Shown in pieces: positions 17,484-25,808 of a stretch of DNA of 64,000 nucleotides. The position numbers and the translations under genes were made by a program. This DNA comes from Streptomyces xylophagus (GTDB taxonomy: Bacteria; Actinomycetota; Actinomycetes; Streptomycetales; Streptomycetaceae), in assembly GCF_000716435.1 (NCBI RefSeq), contig NZ_JNWO01000001.1:708810-772809 (forward strand), read 5' to 3'. Within the stretch, counting starts at the first letter, position 1; each line of letters begins with the position of its first letter. The notes beneath the pieces were generated by a model. That model had not been told where the DNA came from and did no database searches. It saw only the letters and a program-made list of their open reading frames with translations.

Positions 17484-17703
17484 TGGTCCACGGTAACGGC
17501 CGGCATCTCCGGTATCTGCGGAATTCTGCAAGAGAGCAGTGAGGTCCGAGCACGTCGGCATCTTGGTCGCGCGTGGCCTTCTCGGCTCAACTCGGCTCGC
17601 GAGACTGAGGTCTGGGGAGCGTGACAGACGTTGTGACCAGGTGACAACTACCTCGACCAGTCACAGCGAGTCCGTTGTACCGGTCCGCAGTCCCCGAATG
17701 GAG

Positions 17704-17719
17704 TCGAAACAGTGTTCCA
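17704..17719. promoter_or_regulatory. SOS-box-like LexA operator
   Basis: TCGAAA-CAGT-GTTCCA matches the actinobacterial SOS box TCGAAC-N4-GTTCGA at 10 of 12 fixed positions. It lies ~60 bp upstream of the lexA-like start codon and also within the divergent promoter region of the CHAT module. This suggests autorepression, and possibly DNA-damage control of the divergent unit. Confidence 0.6.
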
Positions 17720-17778
17720 TTTCCAGGAGGGGGCGGGTTAGGGTCGCGATCTAGGAGATCTTGTACGGAGGTGCCCGG

Positions 17779-18450
17779 ATGGACAGCAGCGTGCCGGCCC
17801 GTAGGGGCCGTCCACCGGGGCCCCGGACCGCTGAGGGTGAGCTGACGGACCGCCAGTCGGACATCGTCCGCTACATCAGGGAAGCGGTCGACCGGCAGGG
17901 CTACCCGCCGTCGATGCGGGAGATCGGCCAGGCCGTCCACCTCGCCAGTACCTCCTCGGTCGCACACCAGTTGATGGCCCTGGAGAGCAAGGGCGTCCTC
18001 TACCGCGACCCGCACCGTCCCCGCGCCTACCGGATCCGGCCCACGTGGGCACCCGAGCTGGACAGCAGGAGCGCGGCGCGGGTCGACGTGCCGCTGGTCG
18101 GACGCATCGCCGCCGGCGCACCCCTGCTCGCCGAGGAGATGGTCGGGGACGTCTACGCCATGCCCCGTCAAGTCGTGGGCGACGGTGACTTGTTCGCCCT
18201 GACGGTCACCGGAGACAGCATGATCGGCGCCGCGATCTGTGACGGCGACATCGTGACCGTACGGCGCCAGGACAGCGCCGACCACGGAGACATCGTCGCC
18301 GCGCTCCTGGACGACGAGGCCACCGTCAAGGTTCTGCGCCGACAGGACGGGCAGGTGATGCTGATGCCCCGCAACCCCGCCTACCAGCCGATCCCCGGTG
18401 ACGAGGCGCAGATCCTCGGCAAGGTCGTCGGCGTCCTGCGCCTGCTCTGA
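17779..18450 (+). CDS. lexA: LexA-family SOS repressor (accessory copy)
   Basis: 223 residues from ATG 17779, with GGAGG 7 nt upstream; the frame is open from a TTG at 17761, but that lacks a ribosome site. The N-terminal winged helix is canonical: '[32 protein letters not shown]', then '[18 protein letters not shown]'. The C-terminal S24 protease-like domain keeps the self-cleavage Ala-Gly bond (Ala112-Gly113 in 'RIAAGAPL'), catalytic Ser147 (GDSM) and Lys184 (ATVKV). RecA-stimulated autocleavage should therefore be possible. A LexA-like operator lies upstream. The neighbourhood (CHAT module rather than nrdR or other SOS genes) suggests an additional paralogue, which needs a genome-level check. 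Confidence 0.85.
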   Translation: MDSSVPARRGRPPGPRTAEGELTDRQSDIVRYIREAVDRQGYPPSMREIGQAVHLASTSSVAHQLMALESKGVLYRDPHRPRAYRIRPTWAPELDSRSAARVDVPLVGRIAAGAPLLAEEMVGDVYAMPRQVVGDGDLFALTVTGDSMIGAAICDGDIVTVRRQDSADHGDIVAALLDDEATVKVLRRQDGQVMLMPRNPAYQPIPGDEAQILGKVVGVLRLL

Positions 18451-18511
18451 GCCGAGGCGGGCTCGAGGCGACGGGGCGGCGGAGCCTGTTGCCGACGCCA
18501 CCCCCGAATGC

Positions 18512-18751
18512 TTATGAGCCCCGGATTGGGCTCGCAGGCGTTCCGGGTGCCATGTTCTGCCGCAGGTCGACGTACAGGCGCAGCCGTACTCCGGGCTGGC
18601 CGACATCCCGCGTAGTGCGGTCCGCGGTCGCGGTCCCCCAGGTTCGGGCGATCGCGGCCTGGAACGCGAGGACGGTGTCGTCGTCAAGACCGGCCACGTC
18701 GACGACCAGCAGGCCGGCTTCGGACACATGCGCTTCTCGGATCGGGTCCAC
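18512..18751 (-). CDS. DUF6207-like small protein
   Basis: 79 residues from GTG 18751 (open upstream to 18805). The sequence 'DPIREAHVSEAGLLVVDVAG', then 'DDDTVLAFQAAIARTWGTATADRTTRDVGQPGVRLRLYVDLRQ', agrees with my memory of the Streptomyces DUF6207 family, whose members begin with I-x-E-x-H-V-x-E-x-G-L-x-V-x-D. The function is unknown. It stands alone between lexA and the membrane protein. The longer start adds 18 residues with no better ribosome site. Confidence 0.55.
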   Translation of the reverse strand: MDPIREAHVSEAGLLVVDVAGLDDDTVLAFQAAIARTWGTATADRTTRDVGQPGVRLRLYVDLRQNMAPGTPASPIRGS

Positions 18752-18952
18752 GTCTGTACATACGTCTTCGTGCACGACGGGGTTCTCCGCGAGACCCGGA
18801 TTCACCTCAACGAGTCGGGTGGACGGGATCAGCCGTAGCCCATACTTCCGGCGACCTTCTATTGAGCGGCGGCGACCTCCTCGATGGCGGAGCCGGTCAG
18901 GACTCGGTGGTTGCCGTACTGGAGACCGAGGACTCGTCCTGGACGACGGTGC

Positions 18953-20506
18953 TTAGTTGCGACGAAAAATTACTGCTGCGGCACCGGCTGTGAGGATGGT
19001 GGCCAGGAGCCAGCCAAGGATGACGAGGGCAAGGGCTATCCACTGGGAGGCACCGGCAGTGCGCCACGCTGATTCTTGGCCGAGGTCGAGAACTGGCAGG
19101 AGCAGATCGAGGGTGTAGATGGCGGGTTGCCAGTGCGGTGCCTCTTCCGCGCTCAGCGGAGGTGGCGGGTTTGAGGCGAACCACAGCGTCCCGGTCAGCC
19201 AGAGCGACAGGAGCCAGAACAGCCCCCGTGCAGGACGGTAGCCGTAGCCGAGGACGGCGTCCTGAAAGCCGTCCCACGCTCGAAGCAGCAGGGGCAGCGT
19301 TTCTCTTCGCCGGCGGAGTTTGGCCAGGTCGACGTCGTTTGCGTCGAGATCGTCTCCCGATGCCCGAAGCGACGCTGCCAGCCGGTCGTATGGTTCGGGA
19401 GAGTATTCGGGGGTGGCAGAAGTCACCCACGCGAGGCGAGCGGCCAGCGGGAACGGGCCTCCCGGAACGAGGGTCGCGTATGTGAAGCCCTGCACATCAA
19501 ACCGCCCCGGCCCGGGCCAGCTGTCCGCCCTGTTGACCAGACGGCCCACTGTGGCGTTGGTCAAGATGATCTTTCCGCGTTCCGGTCGTTCTGGCATGAA
19601 CCGCAGCTCGGGCGCCTGAATGCCTCGCAGCGACACTTCCTGTCCATCGGTGAGATGCAGGCTGACGTGCTCCAGGACGATGCTGTTGCCGAATGTGGCT
19701 CCGTCCAACAGGATCCCGCCGTGCACTACGGCCCGCCGCCATTGGGCCACGCGAGCGGGGACGTCGTTTGGGTCCAGCTCGACCCAGGCAGAGATCACCA
19801 GGCTCTCCTCAACGACGAGACGCAGGGCATTGAGGGCCCATCGGCCGCCCCCGCGCCCCAACACAGCGCCCCGAAAGTTGAGTTGTCCGCCGATACGCGC
19901 ACCTCTCAACGACACCAAGCCGAAGGCGCTGAGTCTTTCGGCGTTGAAGTCCTGCGCGACGTTCATTCCGTCGCCGTTCCACGCTCTGGCCTCGCGATCG
20001 GGGTGCAGGCACAGCCGGTTGACTGTGAGGTCGGTGCCGATCTGCGCCTGGGGTATGGAAATGCCGGCGGATACCGTGGAGCCGCTCAACTGCAGGTCAC
20101 CTGTCGTGACGAGCCGGGCCGCTTCCAAGGAAGGGATCGCGCAGCCGGCGAAGATGACCGTGCGCATGTGGCAGTCGACAAGCCGGACAGTCTCCTCGAA
20201 ACGGCAGTCGGACAACTCGACGGGCACGTCGATCTGAGAGTTCGACAAGTCGAGCGGGCCGGCGATGCGTGCCCCTGTGATCTTCAACGCCGCAGCTCTG
20301 CCGGGGAGCGGAGACGGACCGTTCAAGAGCAGGAGAGCGAGGATCCGGGCCCGCACGGTGCGCTCGGGCCCCCAGGCCAATGAACTGTTGACGTCGTCCG
20401 CCGCTGCATCCCCGGTCCGCAGGTCGTACATGGAACCGTTGCGGAACGCCTGCCACATGCCAAGCTCGGCTGCAGTCAGACCGTCCGGCATCTCATCGCC
20501 AACCAC
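18953..20506 (-). CDS. Membrane-anchored protein with pentapeptide/beta-helix-like repeats
   Basis: 517 residues from GTG 20506; GGGGGAGGG lies ~7-11 nt upstream. Residues ~60-340 show repeating short strands ('ITGARIAGPLDLSNSQIDVPVELSDCRFEETVRLVDC', 'LSAFGLVSLRGARIGGQLNFRGAVL') that look like a right-handed beta helix related to pentapeptide repeats. The C-terminal ~110 residues contain two or three hydrophobic spans (GLFWLLSLWLTGTLWFASNP; ALALVILGWLLATILTAGAAAVIF). Similar Streptomyces proteins are often labelled membrane-associated oxidoreductase, but no cofactor motif is visible here. Function unknown; likely monocistronic. Confidence 0.65.
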   Translation of the reverse strand: MVGDEMPDGLTAAELGMWQAFRNGSMYDLRTGDAAADDVNSSLAWGPERTVRARILALLLLNGPSPLPGRAAALKITGARIAGPLDLSNSQIDVPVELSDCRFEETVRLVDCHMRTVIFAGCAIPSLEAARLVTTGDLQLSGSTVSAGISIPQAQIGTDLTVNRLCLHPDREARAWNGDGMNVAQDFNAERLSAFGLVSLRGARIGGQLNFRGAVLGRGGGRWALNALRLVVEESLVISAWVELDPNDVPARVAQWRRAVVHGGILLDGATFGNSIVLEHVSLHLTDGQEVSLRGIQAPELRFMPERPERGKIILTNATVGRLVNRADSWPGPGRFDVQGFTYATLVPGGPFPLAARLAWVTSATPEYSPEPYDRLAASLRASGDDLDANDVDLAKLRRRRETLPLLLRAWDGFQDAVLGYGYRPARGLFWLLSLWLTGTLWFASNPPPPLSAEEAPHWQPAIYTLDLLLPVLDLGQESAWRTAGASQWIALALVILGWLLATILTAGAAAVIFRRN

Positions 20507-20606
20507 GCCCCATCCCTCCCCCGAGTCGCTGCCCCCAACCTTCCCTCAACTGGCCCTGGTTGGGCAGGGTGGGCCGATACACGCACTCGCCGTTGTAGGA
20601 ATCCGA

Positions 20607-20683
20607 GGTACTTGAGCATTCCGACCTGGGACGTTGCGGTAGTTGAGCACACCGCGCCAACCCTGCGGCGCCGGTACTTGAGC
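20607..20683. repeat. Three direct copies of GGTA(C/G)TTGAGC
   Basis: GGTACTTGAGC at 20607-20617, GGTAGTTGAGC at 20638-20648 and GGTACTTGAGC at 20673-20683: three near-identical 11-mers at 31- and 35-bp spacing (about three helical turns) upstream of the membrane-protein gene. The phasing resembles an iteron or a regulator binding array. Confidence 0.5.
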
Positions 20684-20922
20684 CAACGCTATCTAGTGCT
20701 TCCGGGCTCCGAGTACAGGTCAGCGCGCGTATGCGGGTATCAGGCATGTATGGCAGGTGCTGAAACGTGGTGGGGTAGGCGACCTGACCGTCTAATCCCC
20801 GTGTAAGGACGTTCCGGGCCAGTCAAGAACAACCCGGGCCGTTCGAACAGCAGGGCCGTCATGCCTACGTCCATCCGGGCCCGCGTGGCCTCACCGTAGA
20901 TCGGCGGGCGGTTCTGCTGTGA

Positions 20923-21024
20923 GGTGGTGACTGGCGGGCACCGATGAAGACACCTCGTCACAGACCGTGCCCGCAGAGGTCTCCTGTGAGCCCGGTGCGT
21001 CTCGGTGTCTCGCTAGTCACCACC
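20923..21024. repeat. Nested inverted repeats in the ~780-bp gene-free stretch 20507-21287
   Basis: GGTGGTGACT at 20923-20932 pairs with AGTCACCACC at 21015-21024, and inside them AGACACC at 20948-20954 pairs with GGTGTCT at 21004-21010. The ~100-bp structure could be a folded RNA or a transposon end. It lies downstream of the IS110-type transposase relic (minus strand). No convincing gene is seen in 20507-21287. Confidence 0.4.
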
Positions 21025-21287
21025 ACGGGCACGGTGTTGGCGCCCGTCGGCGCTGGACGGACGCCTTGGGAAAACCGGGCTCCGATGCCTCCCGCGAGAC
21101 AGGTGCCGTCCAGCACCGTCGCGCGTCAACACCCGCCACTTGATCACTCGTTGGTGTTGGTGGTGCGAGCCCGTCGCACGGTGACCTCCTGATACGCCCG
21201 AGCCGCCCGAGCTCCCGCGAAGACCGAGGCCCGTGAGACGAGCTGGTGCCACGAACGGCTACTGAGACATCCCACGCGGACAAGGAG

Positions 21288-21942
21288 TCAAGCTGCCTCG
21301 TTGGAGAGCTCTGCGGAGCGCTGGTTGGGGAAGGCCTTCGTCTCGTCGTAGGTCACTCCAGCCTGGAGGCAGTGGAACAGCATTCCCATGAAGCGATTGA
21401 AGAGGTTCCGCTGGGCGGCGACGTGGCGGTCTCCGGCTTCTTTGCGGCGGTCGTAGTGGGCTCGTGCCCCCGGTGACCTGGTGAGGGAGACGAAGGCCCA
21501 CACGTAGCCGACTGCGGCCAGCCGCTGATTCTTGACCCTGCGGCTCATGACCACGCAGCTCTTGCCGCTGGCCCGGGTGACGGGTGCGCTTCCGGCGTAG
21601 GCCTTGAGCGAGCCGGCGTTTGCGAACCGGGTTCGGTCGTCGCCGATCTCCGCGAGGACCCGTGCTCCGGTCAGGGAGCCGAGGCCGGGAAAGCTGCGGA
21701 TGATCGGCGCGTCCGACTCCCGCTCTATTGCTAGCGCTCGAGGCGCTGGGTGGAGCCAGGGCTATCAGCCCACTCCCGAGGTGAAGCGAGGCCCGCAGTC
21801 TCTTTCAAGGCCTCAATAGGGCCCGGGTGGGCCTGGCGGTGCTTCGCTTCGCTGCCCATTGGGGTGGGCCTCCAGGAGTTCCTCGATCCTCGCGGCGAGG
21901 GCTTTGCGCTGGTCAAGCACGGACTGGAGTGAGTTGGCGAGG
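21288..21942 (-). pseudogene. IS110-family transposase relic (C-terminal part)
   Basis: Reading the minus strand towards 21288: 'DAPIIRSFPGLGSLTGARV', 'IGDDRTRFANAGSLKAYAGS' and 'LFNRFMGMLFHCLQAGVTYDE' are the C-terminal (transposase_20-type) half of an IS110-family DEDD transposase with its Ser region. A second piece, 'SLANSLQSVLDQRKALAARIEELLEAHP' (21860-21942), is the preceding coiled segment, but ~140 bp of unrelated sequence with stops separates the pieces. The N-terminal DEDD domain is missing, cut off by the ISAzo13 element. Not functional. Confidence 0.7.
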
Positions 21943-23704
21943 CTAAGGGCTCGCAGAGAATCAACGTGTCGATTTGATCTGCGTGGGGCTGCTGTTCGCG
22001 AGGAACGCGGTGACGTCGGCGGGCGTGCGGATCCTGGCTGTCGAGGGTGGGATGGTGTAGCCGTGCTCGGCCGGGAGGGGCTGGACTTGGCGAACGGCCC
22101 TGGTAAGGGTGCTGCCGTTGACTCCGAAGACTTGGGCGAGCAGGTCTCTGGTGCCGAGTTTGCGCAGGTATAGCACGGTGGCCAGGATTCTTTCGGCGGT
22201 GGTCAGCTTGTCCTTGGCCCCAGCGCCGCGAGCACGCATGCGCTCACCCCCTCGCTGCTGGAACCGTCCTTGCTCACGTAACTCATCGAGTTTCGCGGTG
22301 AGTTTGTTGGCGAGTTGGTCCAGTGCCGGTTCGGGCATCCCGGTCAGCTCCGGGTTGCGCAGATACCCAGTGCCGGGCTGCGGGGAGGGGGCAGTTGACT
22401 GCGGGTTCTTGGCCACATCGGCTGGGGTGTCGCGGGGTTGAGGGTGGAGGGTGTAGTTCCAGTCGCCGTGGAAGCGGTGTCGGTGCATGGGCAGAGCGTC
22501 GATATCGCTGTCGGTGACCTTGATGCCCGTGGCGTAGGTGCCTGGGTCGAGTTCGGCGTGGACTTTCAGCCCGGTGCGGGTGGTGGTCGCCGCGATGCTG
22601 TTCACGATGACGTCATGGCTGGTCAGTGGGCGGCCACGCCAGTTCATGGAGATATGGGAGAACAGCCGGTGCTCGATCTTGTTCCATTTCGAGGTGCCCG
22701 GCGGCATGTGGCAGACCGTGATGCTCAGGCCCGTCTCGGCGGCCAGGGCTGCGAGTTCGGTCTTCCAGGTACGGGTGCGGTAGCCGTTGGACCCGCCCGC
22801 GTCCGCGGTGATCAGCAGACGGTTGGCATCCGGGTAGTCGTGCCGGCCTCGGGCCTGCCACCAGCGGCGGATGGAGGCGACAGCGAATGCGGCGGTGTCG
22901 TGGTCGGTGCCGACGCTGACCCAGCCGGTGTTCGCCGCGATGTCATAGATCCCGTACGGGATCGCCTTGCCCGGCCCCTGCCGGTCCAGGAAATCGTGCG
23001 TCTTGACCAGGATCGGCTCACCGGCCGGCCGCCACTGGCGGCCCGCGTTCTTGTAGTCGCCGACGAGTTCCTTCTTCTTCGCGTCCACACTGATCACCGG
23101 CTGGCCAGCACCCATGTACTCCCTGGCTCGCTCGTTGATGTAGCGGAACTGGGCGTCACAGTCCGGGTGCTGCTTGCCCTCGATGGTCTTGGCGCTGGCC
23201 TGCAGGCTGAAGCCTTCCTTGTGCAGCAGGTCCCCGACCGTGTCGGCGCTCACCCGGTGTCCCTGACGAGTGAGCTCGGCCGCGAGGTTCCTGGTCGACT
23301 TCACCGTCCAGCGCAGCGGCGACATCGGATCGCCCCGTTCGTCAGGCTCCACCAGTGCCAGCAGCGCAGGCCGCAGACCCGGATCAAGGTCCACGGCCTT
23401 TTTCCGACCACCACCGGGCCTGCGTACCCGGCCCAGAGGCTCCTCGCCGGCCTCTGACTCGTCCACGCCTTTGCGGACCGTCGTCGCGCTGACCTGGGCC
23501 GCCTGCGCGACCGCCCGGATACCGCCGTGACCCAGGATCCGAGCCTCGGCCCCCATCATCAGGCGCCGCTGCCGCTCGTCCAGATGTGGGAACAACACCC
23601 CGAACTTCACGGCGAGTTGACCACGAACCTCATCGGAAACATCCATAGCAGACCAACGAGCCTGATCACGCGAAGCAACACGTTGATTCTCTGCGAGCCC
23701 TTAG
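21943..23704 (-). mobile_element. Complete ISAzo13-family insertion sequence (1762 bp)
   Basis: Perfect 27-bp terminal inverted repeats at 21943-21969 and 23678-23704 (outer bases CTAAGGGCTCGCAGAGAATC). They enclose one intact transposase gene. Left flank ends GCGAGG and right flank starts AGGATT; a short GAGG/AGG duplication is possible but not certain. The element sits in the IS110 relic, whose N-terminal half is not found on the other side, so a deletion accompanied or followed insertion. Confidence 0.85.
21961..23646 (-). CDS. ISAzo13-family DDE transposase
   Basis: 561 residues, ATG 23646. N-terminal HTH (GGIRAVAQAAQVSATTVRKGVDE), then the family catalytic core: 'PVISVDAKKKELVGDYKNAGRQW' (first Asp), 'RLLITADAGGSNGYRTRTWKTEL' (second Asp) and 'SKWNKIEHRLFSHISMNWRGRP' (Glu). 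A C-terminal helical extension follows. Uninterrupted and bounded by perfect terminal repeats, so probably still active. Confidence 0.88.
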   Translation of the reverse strand: MDVSDEVRGQLAVKFGVLFPHLDERQRRLMMGAEARILGHGGIRAVAQAAQVSATTVRKGVDESEAGEEPLGRVRRPGGGRKKAVDLDPGLRPALLALVEPDERGDPMSPLRWTVKSTRNLAAELTRQGHRVSADTVGDLLHKEGFSLQASAKTIEGKQHPDCDAQFRYINERAREYMGAGQPVISVDAKKKELVGDYKNAGRQWRPAGEPILVKTHDFLDRQGPGKAIPYGIYDIAANTGWVSVGTDHDTAAFAVASIRRWWQARGRHDYPDANRLLITADAGGSNGYRTRTWKTELAALAAETGLSITVCHMPPGTSKWNKIEHRLFSHISMNWRGRPLTSHDVIVNSIAATTTRTGLKVHAELDPGTYATGIKVTDSDIDALPMHRHRFHGDWNYTLHPQPRDTPADVAKNPQSTAPSPQPGTGYLRNPELTGMPEPALDQLANKLTAKLDELREQGRFQQRGGERMRARGAGAKDKLTTAERILATVLYLRKLGTRDLLAQVFGVNGSTLTRAVRQVQPLPAEHGYTIPPSTARIRTPADVTAFLANSSPTQIKSTR

Positions 23705-23803
23705 AGGATTAGCAATTTCTCATGACCGCCGCGCCTTCCCAAAAATGTCGTCGGACCCGCAGGCGTCTGCGGATACGACGACAAGGTCGAGATAAAGCCC
23801 CTC

Positions 23804-24352
23804 TCAGAAAAGATAGCCGAGGAGGTCGACAACTCCTTCATTCCATGGCTCATCCGAAAGCATCTTCACCATCATTTCACCAAGAGGCTTTTCCGTTATC
23901 CCGAGAGTTTTGTGATCGTTAATCATGAGCCATTTCACATGATTTGATACTTTTCGGTATCCATTGGCAAGGTAGACTCGCGGGTCGTCTGCGAAGAGGA
24001 GGAGCACGTCGACCTTGGAGGAGCGTGCCACGGATTCGACTTGGGTCAAAATAATACTAGCGATTCCCTTTGAGCGTGTCGATGAAGTCACGCAAAGGTC
24101 TATTATCCCGAAAATCCGCAACGGCGCATCGCCGTTCCTGATAATTCGGTGATCAATGCCCACTTGAGCAATTAGGGTGTCTCGCTCCCAAGCGAGGCAT
24201 CTAAGATGAGGTAGCTGCTTATAGTAGGCGCGTGAAGGGTATTCCGGAAAGCAGGATTTAAGTAGCTCTCGAAGATTTTGGTTAGTGCTTGAATTAATCT
24301 CATGTTCCGGTTTTATTTCTATTTTCATTACTGTACTGTCAGTCAGGTCCAT
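23804..24352 (-). CDS. Low-GC GNAT acetyltransferase, AAC(2')-like
   Basis: 182 residues. The acetyl-CoA motif is 'IIDLCVTSSTRSKGIASIILTQVE' (around residues 82-105; R/Q-x-x-G-x-A type, here R-S-K-G-I-A). The overall layout (short N-terminus, 'LRCLAWERDTLIAQVGIDHR', C-terminal 'VVDLLGYLF') recalls aminoglycoside 2'-N-acetyltransferases and NodA-like GNATs. Base composition is visibly far lower in GC than the neighbours, with AT-rich codons (aaa, att, aat), so it arrived by transfer from a lower-GC source. It is flanked by the ISAzo13 element and an IS5 relic. An ATG at 24328 is an alternative start; neither has a good ribosome site. Substrate not predictable. Confidence 0.7.
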   Translation of the reverse strand: MDLTDSTVMKIEIKPEHEINSSTNQNLRELLKSCFPEYPSRAYYKQLPHLRCLAWERDTLIAQVGIDHRIIRNGDAPLRIFGIIDLCVTSSTRSKGIASIILTQVESVARSSKVDVLLLFADDPRVYLANGYRKVSNHVKWLMINDHKTLGITEKPLGEMMVKMLSDEPWNEGVVDLLGYLF

Positions 24353-24386
24353 AGGGCGACGGTATCAGCATTCAGTTGGGGCAACA

Positions 24387-24535
24387 TCAAGATTTCTTCG
24401 ACCAGTTCCTCCGGGGCTCTTTGCGGGTGAGCCTTCGGGTCATGAGGGTAATGAGTGTCCAGGTCAGGTGGGCTTCTGAGTGCTCCCGGAAGTGTTCGTA
24501 GTCGCGGACGTTGCGTCGGGCTTTCTTGATCCATA
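24387..24535 (-). pseudogene. IS5-family transposase C-terminal fragment
   Basis: Minus-strand reading 'WIKKARRNVRDYEHFREHSEAHLTWTLITLMTRRLTRKEPRRNWSKKS' then stop at 24387. This is the standard C-terminal end of a large Streptomyces IS5-type transposase group. The rest of the gene is absent; the neighbouring IS5-type element starts right beside the break. Confidence 0.6.
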
Positions 24536-24548
24536 TTATTGAGCCTCT

Positions 24549-25298
24549 TCAGCGTTGCCGCTCCAGGGTGAGAATGGCTTTGGCGATTGACGTCATGCGA
24601 TTGGGGCTGCAGCGGAACCTGCGGAAGATCCGCCAGGACTTCAGGCAGGCCACGCCGCGCTCAACCGGTGCCCGTGCCGCGGCCAGAGCCCGGTTGACGG
24701 TCTTCTCGGTAGGGGTGAGTTCCCGCAGGGGCCTGCGTTTGATGCCCGTGGTCAGCCAGGGGCCACCGCCCTGGTAGGCGAGATCGGCCAGGATGGGGAC
24801 GCCCTGGCGCTCGCAGATGCGGATGATCCGGTGGGTGCGGGCGGCGGTCAGGTCGTGGGAGCGGCCCGGCAGCGCGGGCGAGAGCCACAGCAGCCGGCCG
24901 TCCGGATCGGTGACTACCTGCACGTTCCCCCCGTGCCGGCGGTGCTTGTGGGAGTAGTCGGCCCGTCCGTCGCCGACCCGGTCGCACTCGGCGAGCGTGC
25001 CGTCCAGGAGGACGAAGTCCGGATCCTGCTCGCGTAGGACCTTCAGCAGGCCCGGTGCACGGTCGGCGAGGAGGTCGATGACCGCGCTGGTGTAGGCGTG
25101 GGCGGTGGACTCGCTGATCCCGAACCCGGCAGCGACCTGCGCCAGGGTGGTGTGCTCGCGCAGGTACACCAGTGCCACTATCGCGCGCTGGGACGGACGG
25201 AGCTTGCAGCGGCGGTCACCCTCACGGGTGACGATGAGCATGGTGACCCACTCCACGAGCGCATGTGGCAGGTCGAGTGCGGCAGGATAAATGACCAA
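24549..25298 (-). CDS. IS5-type DDE transposase (HTH_Tnp_4/DDE_Tnp_4 group)
   Basis: 249 residues. N-terminal HTH ('[37 protein letters not shown]'), then the DDE core: '[36 protein letters not shown]' (first Asp), '[16 protein letters not shown] ... ILADLAYQG' (second Asp) and '[18 protein letters not shown]' (Glu). The gene is whole. A 3'-side inverted pair, AACGAGGCCCC (25297-25307) and GGGGCCTCG (25352-25360), may mark an element end, but I could not define both terminal repeats. Probably an intact or near-intact insertion. Confidence 0.75.
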   Translation of the reverse strand: MVIYPAALDLPHALVEWVTMLIVTREGDRRCKLRPSQRAIVALVYLREHTTLAQVAAGFGISESTAHAYTSAVIDLLADRAPGLLKVLREQDPDFVLLDGTLAECDRVGDGRADYSHKHRRHGGNVQVVTDPDGRLLWLSPALPGRSHDLTAARTHRIIRICERQGVPILADLAYQGGGPWLTTGIKRRPLRELTPTEKTVNRALAAARAPVERGVACLKSWRIFRRFRCSPNRMTSIAKAILTLERQR

Positions 25299-25455
25299 CG
25301 AGGCCCCTGAGCAGCGTGGTTGAGGCGTCAGACATCTCGATCAACTGCCCGGGGGCCTCGCTCGTTGCGCTTCACGGACCGTCACCCGATCGGTGGCCCG
25401 CTCGAAGAAGCTCATTGATCCGAAACGGTAAGCGTTCCGGGTCGTTGAATGTTAC

Positions 25456-25593
25456 GTGAGTGAACTGGTGGGGGACACACGGCAGTTGTCGCCGTCGGCG
25501 CAGGAAGCGTTGCGGCTCCGGGCGGTGGCCGCGCTGGTGGAGGGCCGGGACCGCGAGGACGTCTCGGCGTTGTTCAAGGTCTCGCTCAAGGCT
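25456..25593 (+). pseudogene. IS630-family transposase N-terminal fragment
   Basis: GTG 25456 opens 'VSELVGDTRQLSPSAQEALRLRAVAALVEGRDREDVSALFKVSLKA', the first helix-turn-helix stretch of Streptomyces IS630-type transposases (usually ...VSxxAVxxWxxxW). The homology stops abruptly at ~25593. Confidence 0.55.
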
Positions 25594-25603
25594 GATCGCG
25601 ATG

Positions 25604-25722
25604 GGGTCGGCGCGTGACAGCGCGATCTCTTCCCGGACCTTCTTCTCCCGGGCCTTCAGCCGACCGAGCACCGATGGCACCAGCCACCTCCACGAGTGGA
25701 AGGAGCGGACGAACACGCTCAT
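25604..25722 (-). pseudogene. Unidentified coding fragment joined to the IS630 relic
   Basis: Minus-strand ATG 25722 opens 'MSVFVRSFHSWRWLVPSVLGRLKAREKKVREEIALSRADP', which looks like a genuine helical N-terminus and loses sense at the junction with the IS630 fragment. I do not recognise the family. It lies between the IS relics and the end of the E1-beta gene. Confidence 0.25.
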
Positions 25723-25808
25723 CTCTCCCGCCGCCGACCGGAGTCAATGCCCACCACAGCCGAACCAACGGATCAGGTTCGGAAACGGAAAGCGGATGGC
25801 TTCTGCCA

